NCBI RefSeq assembly: GCF_905163445.1 | Contig: NC_053193.1 | Span: forward strand, 5,642,001 to 5,706,000 | DNA length: 64,000 nt | DNA from: Pararge aegeria | Lineage: Eukaryota; Arthropoda; Insecta; Lepidoptera; Nymphalidae | Reading direction: 5' to 3' | Part shown: piece after piece, positions 32,700 through 43,974 of the stretch | Numbering within the stretch: the first letter of the stretch is position 1 | Layout of the letters: each line of letters begins with the position of its first letter | The notes under the pieces: model-generated | What the model was told of the DNA's origin: nothing | Databases searched by the model: none | Seen by the model: the letters and a program-made list of their open reading frames with translations, nothing else | Program-made: the position numbers and the translations under genes

Positions 32700-32890
32700 A
32701 TTCAGTGTACGTTACATGTAAAATATAACATGAAAGTGAGTTGATGGCGATAACAAAATTCGTAAACTAAAAACTAAAGCTACGAGGGATCCAAACGCGC
32801 CCTCTAAGAAGAAGCCTACAACAAACTTAGCGGGTTATTGTTTTTTTTTTATCACCATCCTACATTGCCCTTTAAAACTATTTAAGCAGC
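32700..32890. repeat. F11 dispersed repeat
   Basis: 'gtacgttacatgtaaaatat', 'gaaagtgagttgatggcgat', 'aactaaagctacgagggatc' and 'gaagaagcctacaacaaact' match F11 at 2183. The tandem 'gtcaaa' start is absent. Confidence 0.75.
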
Positions 32891-34050
32891 AACCTGTTTC
32901 GAGCAATAATTTACACCCAAGCAGTGTTATCGTTGACGTAGTCCTTAATACTATAATAGGACGTTTCTAAAAGCTTACGTTTAGTACAAACTTTAAACTT
33001 TTTAAGAGACATCAACTGGTAGGTTATTGTAAAATTGTATACAATTTCATTTAAATGAATTGAATCTTTAAAAGATCAGGAGATGAGATATTCATCGCTA
33101 CGCCGCAGGAGGCTGTGAAAGATCAAAAGCTATGAGCTTATGGCGAAATGAATGAAAACTGGTTGACCTGTACTTTACACCTATAAAACCATTAAATCGG
33201 CGTATCGTCTGTAATCTTGTACCCTCACCGTATGTAGGTAACGTGCACCACGAACATGGGAAAGGATCTCTTAACATTCGTAACAAGGCTTATCCACTTA
33301 AGACCAGTGTAGCTTCTAGGCAAGACAGGCGGTTTTTACAACAGATTATATATTAATTATATACATTAATTTAAGTACCGAAAAAATAATTGTATTCAGA
33401 AATAAACAATAGCACTATAGCGTTAAGTACATTTTCTCACGCCTTTAGTCAAAGTTGAAAAAACATTAATTTAAAATTTTTAGATTATCGTCAAGTACGA
33501 AGAATATAATAAACTTATCCGGAATCACTTGTTAAGAAAATACAGAACCCTCATTCAGCAGTGCATTGTGTCCAAACACAGTGAACACGCCCCACGCACG
33601 TCTCACTTCACAAATCACACCCGTGTAATGATGCTACCTCACAAACTTTTCCCAGTTTCCCCATTTCATTGTAAACATTTAGAACATTAGAGGTAAAATT
33701 ATAACTGTCAACTGCTAAATGGAATGAAGTAACTAAACGCCTGTTCAAGAAACACTGCTAAAGTGGAGTGGTTTTTGATACTTCAATATTAGTCGTGTAC
33801 ACGGTTTCTGTATCTTCTTAATTCTCTGGCTGGCACAAATATTTTTTATTTTTATACTATCATCCAAAGTTCTATAGTATTTTTTATTTTTGTGAATTTT
33901 CTTTGTGTCGTGTACAATTCACTTGAATAAGGCAAGATGCAAAAATGCTCCAAAACTTAGGGTTTTTTGCTACCATCTTCTGGTTATCTTTGGACTCGTA
34001 AAGCCAGGATGGCAATTATAAAAAGATCTAATTATAATTTACTTTATCAT
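32891..34050. other. Unassigned sequence
   Basis: About 1.2 kb with no shared repeat. A 62-codon minus frame at 33098-33286 has no recognised motif. Confidence 0.4.
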
Positions 34051-34325
34051 ATTTACCCATTATCGGCCAACTACAGGGCACAGGTCTCCCACAGTTAGAA
34101 GGGGTTAAGGCCGTTGTCCACCACGCTGGCCCAGTGCGGATTGGTGGACTCCACACACCTTTGAGAACATTATGGAGAACTCTCAAGCATGCAGGTTTCC
34201 TCACGATGTTTTCCTTCACCGATAAAGCAAGTGATATTTTACTTACCTACCTAAAACGCTATGTGCGTTTTAAGTTAGTTCTACTCAGAAAAGTAAGAGG
34301 TGCGTGCTGGGGTTCGAACTAGCTA
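34051..34325 (-). repeat. F2 SINE
   Basis: A well-preserved body: 'gccaactacagggcacaggt', 'gttaaggccgttgtccacca', 'ggattggtggactccacaca', 'tttcctcacgatgttttcct', 'tgcgtgctggggttcgaact'. The right end stops within the B-box region, so the A box is lost. Confidence 0.85.
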
Positions 34326-35065
34326 AAATTTACTTATGATTACAAAATTATAATATTGTTTTATTTTTCATGACGTAAGTACGATTTCGTTTAAAAAGTA
34401 GTTCAACTAATTATCACGTAGTTTTCAACTTTAATTATTGAGTCTTTTCAATGTATCAATTGTGTAATTCTATAACATTATTATTTATAAATTTATATTT
34501 TTTATTAAGTATTCAATAATATGAACGACATTTAGAAAGTGTACGAGTAAACCTAATGTTTATAATTGACGCTTATTCTTTGAATTTAATCAGAGCAAAT
34601 TATTAAACCGTCCAAATAATTTAGTCTGCGCCACACTCTCAGTATTCGGCAAGTAGGTAAAGAGTTAAATTACTCACGCCTCGCGCCTCTCCGCTTATCT
34701 CCCAATCTGAAACAGATAACAACACTTAACAATAGCCTTTTAACTGAAAACCAAATCATTTTGGGCCAGGGAACGGGTACGTCCGGTTTGTAGCCTAATT
34801 AATTAATTTATTACTTTATTTATCTATCATTTATGTACCACAAAATGTAAATGAGGACATATGATACAAGAAGTGTACAAAGGAAAGCTTATCTCTACAA
34901 TATTCCTCTTCCAGCTACCACAGGTTGTGAGTAAGATTATTTTATTTTGGTATAGGTCAAATAAAGGTACAATATACAAAATGATAACTACTAAAAATAT
35001 GCAATACAGAATAAAATTAAAAGATATTATCTGATATACAAAATACATAAAAAAATATAGAAACA
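34326..35065. other. Unassigned AT-rich sequence
   Basis: No shared repeat. An 86-codon minus frame at 34827-35087 is low-complexity hydrophobic translation of AT-rich DNA. Confidence 0.4.
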
Positions 35066-35067
35066 TA

Positions 35068-35215
35068 CTAGCGAACCCCAGCGCCATCTATCGGGCTGAT
35101 GTGTGAATCTAAACCATTCAGGGTGCCACCCAAACGCATACCGAAAAATTCATTCAAATCGGTCCAGCCGTTTAGGCGGAGTTCAGTGACATACACACGC
35201 ACACAAGAATATATT

Positions 35216-35255
<40 letters not shown>
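35068..35255 (+). repeat. RTE-type retrotransposon 3' tail
   Basis: 'agcgccatctatcgggctga', 'tcaaatcggtccagccgttt' and 'gttcagtgacatacacacgc' followed by a (TA)n tail. The 'ggtccagccgttt...gttc(a)gtgacatacacac' wording is typical of 3' tails of RTE-like LINEs in Lepidoptera, recalled from general knowledge, not searched. Confidence 0.55.
35217..35253. repeat. (TA)n microsatellite
   Basis: About 18 TA units at the end of the RTE-like tail. Confidence 0.95.
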
Positions 35256-35258
<3 letters not shown>

Positions 35259-37470
35259 CAATTAGCAATGATGTTAGATAAAAGCATTATGATTTTTGTT
35301 AAAGGCAAAAATATATATCCAATTATCCATTGTTTACATTATATCCAATTACATAAATAAAAAATAATAAGTTTATATTCAGTACAGCCATGTGGTTTTC
35401 CCGTGTTAGATCGAACCTAACCAATAAACCAACAAGATAGTTCCGTAAAGCCCGAATAGATAAAGCATTATAAATGACGCATCTAAACATTTTATTTCAT
35501 CTGTATTTCCTGATTTCATTACGATAACTGTGCCATCAGCCGATGAAAACGATCAATGCAATGGTGCAAAAAATTTTGCAACACGCCAATGGCACTCAAA
35601 ATAATAGCATTGCACGGTTCAATTCATAACTGAAATTCTACTTTTTCAAACGCAGACATTGTAGAAAATATTTTCCAAATGAAAAAAAAACAATATTCCG
35701 TGAAAGCCTTAGAATCGAAAGTTAATTATAGAAAAAGAAGTCCTAATATTAATTTTTAGTCTCACGGAAACGATACGATATCGTTATCGATAAAATCACA
35801 ATTACAGTTATTTTTACAAACTTGTCGGTAGGTATTCTGTTTTCATTCATTTCAACATCTTAGAGGATCCAAGCCTTAAATTCCTACTTTTTATAAGAGA
35901 CGAAGCCGGTGCCCCTAGTATGACATTAATAAAATGAAAATAATTATTACTTAGTTTCCTTCGTTTACTGCATTAAGTATGAAGAAATATAAGTAAAATT
36001 CTAAAATATAAACATTTTGAGCTAAAAATGGGAATGCATAGAACAAAAGAAACTAGTTGGATAGTCACTCCTCCACTCTATGTACTCATACAGTCATCTG
36101 TGATAGAATACACCGCCAAAAATAGAGAAGAAAAGCGGTGCCATCTAAAATCAATGAAAACTGACGTTATCTATGGCATCTCAGCAGACGAATACTCTGC
36201 AAACATTACTAAGAAGAAAGAATTATTGAAATATTTCACGTCAATATCGACACAAATCGAAAGTCGTGTCGTTTCTATCACTCGGGTCGTTTAATTGTAA
36301 ATATAGTCGGTAAATTGGAAGCGGGCCGCAATTACTGGCATTGCCTGATGCGTATCCGATATTATAGGGCAACATTAAAATGACGCCTCGAGTCTAGAAT
36401 TACTTCGCACTGTGCGGTCTGCATAGACAAATATAGATTTTCATTTTTTTTTTCTAAAATTATTACTACTACTTCCATACTATTTTCCATAATCTCACCT
36501 CTTGATATTCCGTTAAAACTGACTGATGGCCGCGAACCAGCCTTTAAAAAAATCTGTGTTTTATGCTTAAGGGCGTGACATTACCGGATTTGATTTCAGA
36601 TTGTGCAAACTAAAGTGCGACTTAAAACACTACAATTATGCATTTTAGTTGCGTAAATAAAATAAACAAAAGCAAAATAATAATAATAATAAATAATTAA
36701 GGAATAAACGTTACTGCAAATTTGCGTTAATATCTATTCGCATAACCGTCTGTGTGTATCACGTAGAAAATTGAACTTTTGCGAGAGACTTTGAGTGGTC
36801 TACTAAAAAATTTTCTTTTTAAAATTTTGCCTCTTCATGAGAATCAGCATTATATTTATTAAGAAATAAAAAAAAAACATTTTTCTCTGTTATTGTAAAT
36901 TTTACCCCCAAAAAGATAAATACTATGACCAATAAAAAAAGTCTGTTGTTTGATTTAATCTGCGTTTTGTTTTTTTTTTTTTATTTTTAATTTATGTAGA
37001 TTTCTACAAAAAAATTATGTGGGTATCACATTGCACTGGTATACAAAGAAACATTAATTAATACAATTTTAAAACCAAAACACAAATCCAGCCACGATTT
37101 TTCCAAGAATTAATAACAATTTATTAATTCTTAAACTAAACTAAACTTAATGATTATCTCCTATTTTATTGCCTTTAAACGCTCTGAATTAAGATATAAG
37201 TCGAAACCGTGCAAAACAGTTTTATTTTGTAGTTAACGTGACCTACAGTTTCCGCATTAGTTATTAATTAAAACCGTAACCTGTTAATAACTTAATTTGA
37301 AGTGGAGTATGATTTACTATTTGCGTGTGAAAAATTATTTATTGATATACAATTTCCTTATGTTTGATGATTTTATATAATTTGCAAATCATCTGGTTCT
37401 TTCAAACGTAAAGGCTTAAACTGCTCTCCGTGGCTAATGAGTAGAAACCGATAATTTCTTAAAAACTGAC
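35256..37470. other. Unassigned AT-rich sequence
   Basis: About 2.2 kb with no shared repeat. The 88-codon plus frame at 36028-36294 (starts MGMHRTKETS, lysine-rich in the middle) has no recognised domain and no supporting neighbours. Confidence 0.45.
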
Positions 37471-37475
37471 TAAAC

Positions 37476-37778
37476 TAGAGTGGTGAAGCCGTGGGTAGGA
37501 CTTCAGCTTCACTTCCAGAGGGCCGGAGAAGTGGTCAAGGCCGTTGTCCACCACGCTGGCCCAGTGCGGATTGGTGGACTCCACACACCTTTGAGAACAT
37601 TATGGAGAACTCTCAGGCATGTTTCCTCACGATGTTTTCCTTCACCGTTGAAGCAAGTGATATTTTAATTGCTTGAAACGCACATAACTTAGAAAAGTTA
37701 GAGATGCGTGCTGGGATTCCAACTTGGCCCCTCGACATTGAAGTCGAAGTCCTACCCATTGGACTATCATGGCGTTTC
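37476..37778 (-). repeat. F2 SINE with tRNA-like heads at both ends
   Basis: The body is a good F2 copy on the minus strand, with its head at 37725-37775 ('gaagtcgaagtcctacccat'). The left end, which should be the SINE 3' end, is instead a second head in the opposite direction: 'gccgtgggtaggacttcagc' + 'ttcacttccagagggcc'. The two heads form terminal inverted repeats of about 40 bp. Confidence 0.85.
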
Positions 37779-37838
37779 TTATTATGTAGTGAAAATGCCG
37801 GTAGTAACTGAATTGTCACCGAAAAACGACGGGGTGTA

Positions 37839-38280
37839 AGTTTGACGTGTATGTGTGGTTGTTTGTCTGTAGTGACGTGTCTGTGTGTGTGTATTTCCCG
37901 AACCAATATTTTTTTTTAGTCAGGAGTGTTTTGTGCTATGTTTGATGAAAGTCCTTCCAAGATGGCCGCCGCCACAAAATAGCTAATTTAATTTTTTTCA
38001 CAACTGACTCAATATTGGTATCAAATTAGATGGCTAGGCTACTAAAATAATGTACACTTTATTGAAAGTTTGACGTGTCTGTGTGGTTGTTTGTCTGTGT
38101 GTGTATTTCCCGAAAAATTTATTTTTTTTAGTCAGGAGGGTTGTGTGCTATGTTTGATGAAAATCCTTCCAAGATGGCCGCCACCACAAAATAGCGAACT
38201 TTTTTTTTCACAGCTTACTCAATATTGGTATCAAATTAGATGGCTTGACTACTAGAATAAAGTACGCTTTATTGAAAGTT
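37839..38280 (+). repeat. Two-unit tandem repeat (about 212-228 bp)
   Basis: Unit 1 starts at about 37841 and unit 2 at 38069. Shared blocks: 'tttgacgtgt', 'tgtgtggttgtttgtctgt', 'gtgtatttcccgaa', 'gctatgtttgatgaaa', 'ccttccaagatggccgcc', 'ctcaatattggtatcaaatt' and 'ctttattgaaagtt'. Unit 1 has about 16 extra bases. High similarity points to a recent duplication. Confidence 0.95.
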
Positions 38281-38564
38281 AGTACATATTTATTAATTTT
38301 TAACATATGGAATATGCATTTTTAGTCACATGTTAGCACATGAAGATCAATCTCGGGAGTCGCAGGAAGTTATAAACATTAAATAAGTTACATTAATCTA
38401 ACGCAAGGAGCTATCATTTCTTGTGTTAAAAATAGCCAGCAGCCTTATGAAAAACTGTTTAACAACGTATCTGACTGATGTATCCGGTGGATCGCTTAAG
38501 TGAAAGTACTCTCACGGTACTGTACAGCATACATACTGATTTAATAGCGTGCTCCGATAAGACG
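38281..38564. other. Unassigned sequence
   Basis: No feature recognised. Confidence 0.3.
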
Positions 38565-38815
38565 TTTGACGGCTGGCTGGCGCAGTGGGCAGCGACCCTG
38601 CTTTCGGAATCCAAGGCTGTGGCTTCGATTCCCACAGCTGTAAAATGTTTGTGTGATGATCATGAATGTTTTTCAGTAGCTGGGTGTTTAACCGTGTATT
38701 TTAAGTATTTATGTATATTATTTGTACAAATATTCATCCGTTATCTTAGTACCTACCGATAACACAAGCTACGCTTAGATTGGGGCGTAATGGCGACGTA
38801 TGTATTTATTTTGAG
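38565..38815 (+). repeat. F1 SINE, full length
   Basis: Head with A box 'ggctggcgcagtgggcagcg' and B box 'cttcgattcccac', then body 'tgtttgtgtgatgatcatga', 'agctgggtgtttaacc' and 3' end 'acacaagctacgcttagatt', 'ggggcgtaatggcgacg'. It is more diverged than its neighbour at 38895. Confidence 0.9.
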
Positions 38816-38894
38816 GTTTCAATAATTATTGGGGTGGGTGGGCTTATCTTTCAATACTGAAATTATAACTTTGTAGTACAGAATATTGTTCTTC

Positions 38895-39169
38895 TTTGAC
38901 GGCCGACTGGCGCAGTGGGCAGCGACCCTGCTTTCTGAGTCCAAGGCCGTGGGTTCGATTCCCACAACTGGAAAATTTCTGTGTGATGAGCATTAAGTGT
39001 TTTTCAGTGTCTGGGTGTTTATATGTATTTTCTAAGTATTTATGTATATATAATTCATAAAAATATTCATCAGTCATCTTAGTACCCATAACACAAGCTA
39101 CGCTTACTTTGGGGCTAGGTGGCGATGTGTGTATTGTCGTAGTATATTTATTTATTTATTTATTTATTG
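38895..39169 (+). repeat. F1 SINE, reference copy
   Basis: The best preserved F1 in the window: 'ggccgactggcgcagtgggc', B box 'gtgggttcgattcccac', body 'tgtgtgatgagcatta', 'tctgggtgtttatatg', 'cagtcatcttagtacccata', 'acacaagctacgcttacttt', 'ggggctaggtggcgatgtgt' and a (TTTA)n tail. The minus-strand 81-codon frame here is a by-product. Confidence 0.95.
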
Positions 39170-39230
39170 TCAGACTAGTTATTGACATGTTCGACTAGAG
39201 ATCATGAGGTCTTGAGTTTGATTCTCACTT
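39170..39230 (+). repeat. tRNA-like SINE head fragment
   Basis: 'tgttcgactagagatcatga' and 'ggtcttgagtttgattctca' resemble the head at 8455-8530 (cgactt...tcatgagga...gttcgattcccac). Confidence 0.45.
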
Positions 39231-39515
39231 TCGTAGGGCCGGCCGGTTCGAATCCCAGACAGCACCTCTAACTTAAGTTATGTGCATTTTAAGCAATTAA
39301 AATATCACTCGCTTAATCGGTGAAGGAAAAAATCATGAAGAAATATTCATACCTGAGACTTTCACAACATAATTCTCTCGAAGGCGTATGGAGTCTACTA
39401 ATCCGCACTGGACCAGGTGGTGACCTACAGGATAAACACTTCTTATTGTAGGCTGAGACCCGTACCCTGTAGTGGGCCGGTAATGGTTTGATATGATGAT
39501 GATGATGATTTATAA
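39231..39515 (+). repeat. F2 SINE, head-left orientation
   Basis: B box 'ccggttcgaatccc', then 'aatatcactcgcttaatcgg', 'gaatccgcactgg'-like core, 'tgagacccgtaccctgtagt', 'gggccggtaatggtttgata' and a (TGA)n 3' end 'tgatgatgatgatga'. It shows the F2 3' end clearly. Confidence 0.85.
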
Positions 39516-39935
39516 AAACAGTTTAGGAGCTAATGTCACATCGTTGCGGGAGGGGATTTACTATACTTCAATATAGCATTTTGTTACGTTACGATTCCTA
39601 TGTAACGCGAGTGAAACATTTAGTCGTGATAAATTTTTTACCAGCATTTTAGCATCTAAATATATAGGACTTAGAACTGGAGGGTCTAAGTTAAAAATCT
39701 GACTTACCTTATGAGAAATGATTAGCATTCGGACAATATAAGGCTAAGTTTATTTAAGTGCATTTAAATGTGACCATATTATTATTTATTCAGGCAACCT
39801 AAAGAAATCGAACCGAACTTTACCTAAATTATAATTTCGTAGGTACATCACCAACGAAATATTCATTATTTTTAAATTTAACTTGTCCGAATAACTACTA
39901 CCTATTATATTTATTAAATAAGTTTTTCCTGAACA
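39516..39935. other. Unassigned sequence
   Basis: No feature recognised. Confidence 0.3.
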
Positions 39936-39937
39936 AT

Positions 39938-39967
39938 TTTTATTTTATTTTATTTTATTTTATTTAT
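39938..39967. repeat. (ATTTT)n microsatellite
   Basis: Five to six ATTTT units. Confidence 0.95.
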
Positions 39968-40716
39968 TAGGTTTACTTACAAACACTTACACTAATACAA
40001 CAATGAAACAACCGCGAAAAAATGATGTAAAATTACATCATAAAATTAAAACTCCATTTATTTTATTCATTATTTCTTTTATGTTTATCTATTGCATCGG
40101 CAAGTGCGAGCATTAAAACAGCATTAAAGTCTTTTTAAAATCATCACCAACGTCTTGCATACTTACTCTTAGCAATTTCACGATCAATTTCATTTTCTTT
40201 ATAATATAAACAAAAAGCTGTGCCGCCGCTCGACGCAGCATGACATGACGTTATGTGGCTGATGATTGGTTTATCATTTTTTTCTATTGAGTCAATTTAG
40301 TTATTAAAGTAATTGATAGAGTGTTTGGGAGATAGCTCTACTGACGTTGTTACGCAACGTGTTAATGGGAATAATGCCTTGTTTACACAATGACAGTGAT
40401 TACGTGGCAATAAAGTAACAGTGCAATGTTGATTGGATATTTTTCCCCATTGTGTGGCACTTCCCTCCTTCTTGAAGGGGAAACGTTAATTTAACAGAGC
40501 CTCCTACGAGTCTTGAGCATCAACTCAGACGTTGGAAATAAAAGGACGGTTATTGAACTGAGATTAGTCCGTACATTCGAGGTTGTATTGATGGAGAACA
40601 AACACGTCCCGATAACTTAAGAAATCTGAGGCCTCGAGGTTATTTATGTAATTCTTAATTGAAATAATTGTAGTTAGTACTATTGGGCTTACAAAAACAC
40701 AAGTTTCAACCCAATT
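39968..40716. other. Unassigned AT-rich sequence
   Basis: No shared repeat recognised. Confidence 0.4.
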
Positions 40717-40754
40717 TAAACTGGCATGCGTCTTCGCACTCGCATGCCAGTTTA
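40717..40754. repeat. 14-bp-arm perfect hairpin
   Basis: Arms 'taaactggcatgcg' and 'cgcatgccagttta' around a 10-nt loop. No second copy in the window. Confidence 0.9.
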
Positions 40755-41459
40755 TTACTTTCCTCCTTATTTGAACCTGTGCGATTGGACCTGCAATCGC
40801 AAGTCTTAGTATACAACACAGAAACTGATTAATAACCGGCAAAATGTAAACGAGGCAAATAACCTACTCGTTGTTATATATAATATTTTAAGATTGGTCC
40901 CACGATGTCACAATTTTTTTTACTTTTAATCTTGAATTATTGGCTGACAAAATAGCTTGAAGGTAAATTAAGACATTATCAGGGTAAGGGTCGTTCAAGG
41001 GGCAATAATCATATTATGTGTTAGCCCCTATATATGTCCGGGAAATTAAGGCATGCGTGTGTTTAGATAGATTAAAATGCTTAAACCCAGGTAACGTTAA
41101 AAGTTTATTAATGCTGACGGAGCGTTATTATGTCAGGGTATGCTTCGGAACCCTGGTCGTCCGGATTCATGCAAATTATATGCAAGTAATTTCTTCTCCG
41201 TTCTTCGGGAGTCAATGGGATACTGGCGACGTGCGTCGGCGCGTTAATACAATTCGTAGAATTTACTGCGGGAAGTTACATGCAGATCCTCCAATGACGA
41301 ACTTTATGCATTGTAAATCTATTGGCAATGTCAAAGATTCGTAACGGCATTGTATTGTATTTGTAAAGGTAACTGTTTTATAATTTTTTCCTTTTCGCTC
41401 AATAAGTTTTTTTTTTTTAAATTAGCGTCTTTAATTGAATCTGTAATTAATTAAAAACA
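40755..41459. other. Unassigned; holds a 108-codon open frame
   Basis: A plus-strand frame at 41018-41344 starts 'MLAPIYVREIKACVCLDRLK' and includes 'QWDTGDVRRRVNTIRRI'. I do not recognise a family. There is no second copy, neighbouring gene, splice context or promoter evidence. It is probably a chance frame or a transposon scrap. Confidence 0.3.
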
Positions 41460-41726
41460 ACAACAGCTTTTGACAGCAATCTCACGTGGTGGTAAATGCC
41501 GGAGTAGTTTTAGGTGCTTGGTGGCTAATCTGTTAGAGGTGTAGCAGTTATATTAAATCCATTACCTTAATAATTTCTACACGGCATCGTACGATAACGC
41601 TTAGGTGCTTGGCAGCATGTATTTGTGTTGAAGGTGACGTAAGCCTGACACCCGACTACGCTTGTCGGCACGTATTTGTTTTGAGTGGTAACTAGCCTTA
41701 CACCAGACAAGATCAGGGTCTTCAAT
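41460..41726 (-). repeat. F5 SINE with internal duplication
   Basis: F5 order 'cagcaatctcacgtggtggt', 'ctaatctgttagaggtgtag', 'cggcatcgtacgataacgct' and 'cttggcagcatgtatttgtg'. The last segment is repeated: 'cttgtcggcacgtatttgtt' then 'gtggtaactagcc'. The head is missing. Confidence 0.7.
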
Positions 41727-42227
41727 TTGTATACACAACATGTAACCGAATTACATAATAATCTTGAATAATATGTATCATAAGTATATTTCATAAGGAA
41801 TCACCCTGTATCTATTAAATCAGAAGAAGAATATTTATTTTTCCATAAAAACAAATTGAAAACATTCTTAGTGTTCGCTTATGACAACCCTATTGAAGAT
41901 AAAAGACTGACTCGTACCTAACAAAGTGACAGGAGTCAGGAGGGCAGTATTATATGTTGTATTCTATTTTGAGTGGTATACGCAGTCTTTTAGGTTTTCT
42001 GTTTTCATTTACACGTTGTATAACACTTCTTATATTGTGATAGTGGTATACACGATGCAATATCCTTAGGATGGTTTAATTTGGATAATAATATCTAGTA
42101 TATTATATTTGACTTATTATGATATTGAAGCTTACTTCTACAAAGTGTACTGTGTATCCTAATACACATACCTACTCTTTTGACTGAATTTCAATCAGTA
42201 TTTAAACCGCGCCATTATTTTGAGTGT
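41727..42227. other. Unassigned sequence
   Basis: No feature recognised. Confidence 0.3.
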
Positions 42228-42572
42228 TACGGAAGGTGAAGGAAAACAATTCGAGGACACCGCAAATTGATTACGTATCTTGCGACAGGTTTGCGACAGG
42301 CGTAAATCTTGCAATCACTGCTGTCAAACGTCACTTTTTCAAACAGTAAATAAACAAAAGTGACGTTTGACAGCAGTGATTGCAAGATTGACGCGTGTCG
42401 CAAACCTGTCGCGAGATACGTTATCACCCTGCTGCGCTTCAGTGTTCTCACGGGCGTGTAATGTCTACCAATTAGCACTGGATCTGTCTAGCCTGGCTTG
42501 AATAAGCCATTCTCATTCTTAGAGAACACCTGTGACCTGTGCCCTGTATTGGGCCACTAATAGTTTGATAAT
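42228..42572 (+). repeat. F2 SINE interrupted by a palindromic element
   Basis: The left part 42228-42270 has 'ggaaggtgaaggaaaaca'. The right part 42424-42572 has 'gtgttctcacgggcgtgtaa', 'gtctaccaattagcactgg', 'gtgccctgtattgggccact' and 'aatagtttgata'. Both run in head-left F2 order. Confidence 0.75.
42274..42420. mobile_element. Palindromic MITE with 65-bp arms
   Basis: 147 bp. The arms (42274-42338 and 42356-42420) are reverse complements with three mismatches in 65, around a 17-nt loop. A TTA direct repeat (42271-42273 and 42421-42423) flanks it, as for PIF/Harbinger-type insertions, though the termini (cgtatct..gcgacagg) were not recognised. The host is an F2 SINE. If transcribed, either strand would fold into a long double-stranded hairpin. 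Confidence 0.9.
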
Positions 42573-43180
42573 TATAAAAAGTACTGGCCAATATCTACAA
42601 CTTGGACATTATGGCGGCAACACCGCGAACAACTTTGTCAAAATGTCACAAGACATAAAAAAAAAAGAGTTTGTGTACTTATGTACACGCGTTAGAAGTT
42701 ATATTTCTTTACGTATGGAAAAAAATAACTAAAATGCAGTAGTGATAAATGTTAAAATTAATCAAAAAGATTTTATTTAAATAAAAAAGGTTTTACTAAC
42801 GTAATGATATTTATTCATTTACACTGTTTGTACTGTTACGAAACACGTGTTCTAAATATAAAAATACTAGAATATACAAGTTGAACATAGTTTTCATGTC
42901 ACCTAGAACTAACTTAACGATGTAGAATTCAGGTGTCGGTGTGCGCGCGCATCGTAAAACTTAACTCTCATATTTTTTCTCCATCGCGCCAAAACAAGTA
43001 TAACTTCAAAAAAAGAAAAACAAAATATACTTTTTTTTTAAATTTCATTTCATTTAATATTCGTATATTATAATAAAAATATGATCAAAATAAATTATAG
43101 ATAGACATAGGTCTATAAAAAAATATTATTTCTCATACATTATTTTTATTATTATTACTTTTTACCAAGTTGGACTAGAG
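42573..43180. other. Unassigned AT-rich sequence
   Basis: No shared repeat recognised. Confidence 0.35.
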
Positions 43181-43260
43181 AGTGCTATGCTTTAAGTTCG
43201 CCTTTTGTACAATGTATTTTTTTCTTGTGCAATAGAGTTTACAAAACAAAACAAATGGGT
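43181..43260 (+). repeat. Retroposon 3' tail
   Basis: 'tttaagttcgccttttgtac' then 'cttgtgcaatagagttt' resembles LINE/SINE 3' ends with a degenerate polyadenylation signal. The upstream body is not recognised. Confidence 0.4.
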
Positions 43261-43542
43261 ATAGACTTGAAGTTACAAAAAGAAAAACTATCAAAATAAT
43301 AACATCTACAATTCTCAATGCAACAGAGTAACAAGCGTATTATTAATAGTACCAACTATACCAAAGACATGGTGTAGATGCCGCCATTAAAAAATGTTCT
43401 AGCGAGTGTAGCCTGGAGGCTCTATTACCAACACAATTACATGGACACGCAGTTTTAGAAACAACCTATAAGGGATTGGCTTCATTATTCTAAATTGACT
43501 CTAGAAAACCAGATTTCGAAGGTACCTATTTTTTTTATTCCA

Positions 43543-43832
43543 CTACAAGTCAGTACTTGACTGCAATATCACCTGCTGGTAACTATGATGCAGTCTAAGA
43601 TGCCAGAGGAATAACCTGTTAGAGAGTGTAACAGTTAAATTTAACCCATACCCCTAATTGCTTTCTGCGCAACATCGTTCCGGAACTTCTTTATCGGTAG
43701 GGTGGCAACTAGCCATGGCCAAGCCCCCCACTTGACCAGACTAAAGAAAAATTACCTCTGGCGTGAATTGAACCTGGGACCTTCAACTTTAAACAACAGC
43801 GCTAACCACTGCGCCGGGGAGGTCGTCATAAA
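43543..43832 (-). repeat. F5 SINE, full-length reference copy
   Basis: From the left (3' end): 'ccactacaagtcagtacttg', 'gatgcagtctaagatgcc', 'cggaacttctttatcggtag', 'ggtggcaactagccatggcc', then the tRNA-like head in reverse complement: 'gtgaattgaacctgggacct' (B box) and 'ccactgcgccggggaggtcg' (A box). This shows that F5 is tRNA-derived and lies on the minus strand. Confidence 0.9.
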
Positions 43833-43974
43833 AAAATAATATTTATTATGTCCAACTACCATGAAAGTAAATCAATTTGCAAATCAATTTGCTATACCGT
43901 CAAAAACAACGATGGCTTTATTATATTTCTGTCATAAAATAAACTGTGACCAAATCATATTTAACTAGCTGTGC

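Noticed and set aside
34028..34322. Open frames at 34.0-34.3 kb and 37.5-37.9 kb
   Set aside because: All lie within F2 SINE copies and change with each copy.
35068..35268. 66-codon minus-strand protein
   Set aside because: Begins in a TA microsatellite (IYIYIY) and covers an RTE-like 3' tail.
36028..36294. 88-codon plus-strand gene
   Set aside because: No recognisable domain, no neighbours and no copy. AT-rich sequence of this length yields such frames by chance.
38895..38975. tRNA gene in the F1 head
   Set aside because: The same head recurs with an attached SINE body and tail at many sites, so it is part of a SINE.
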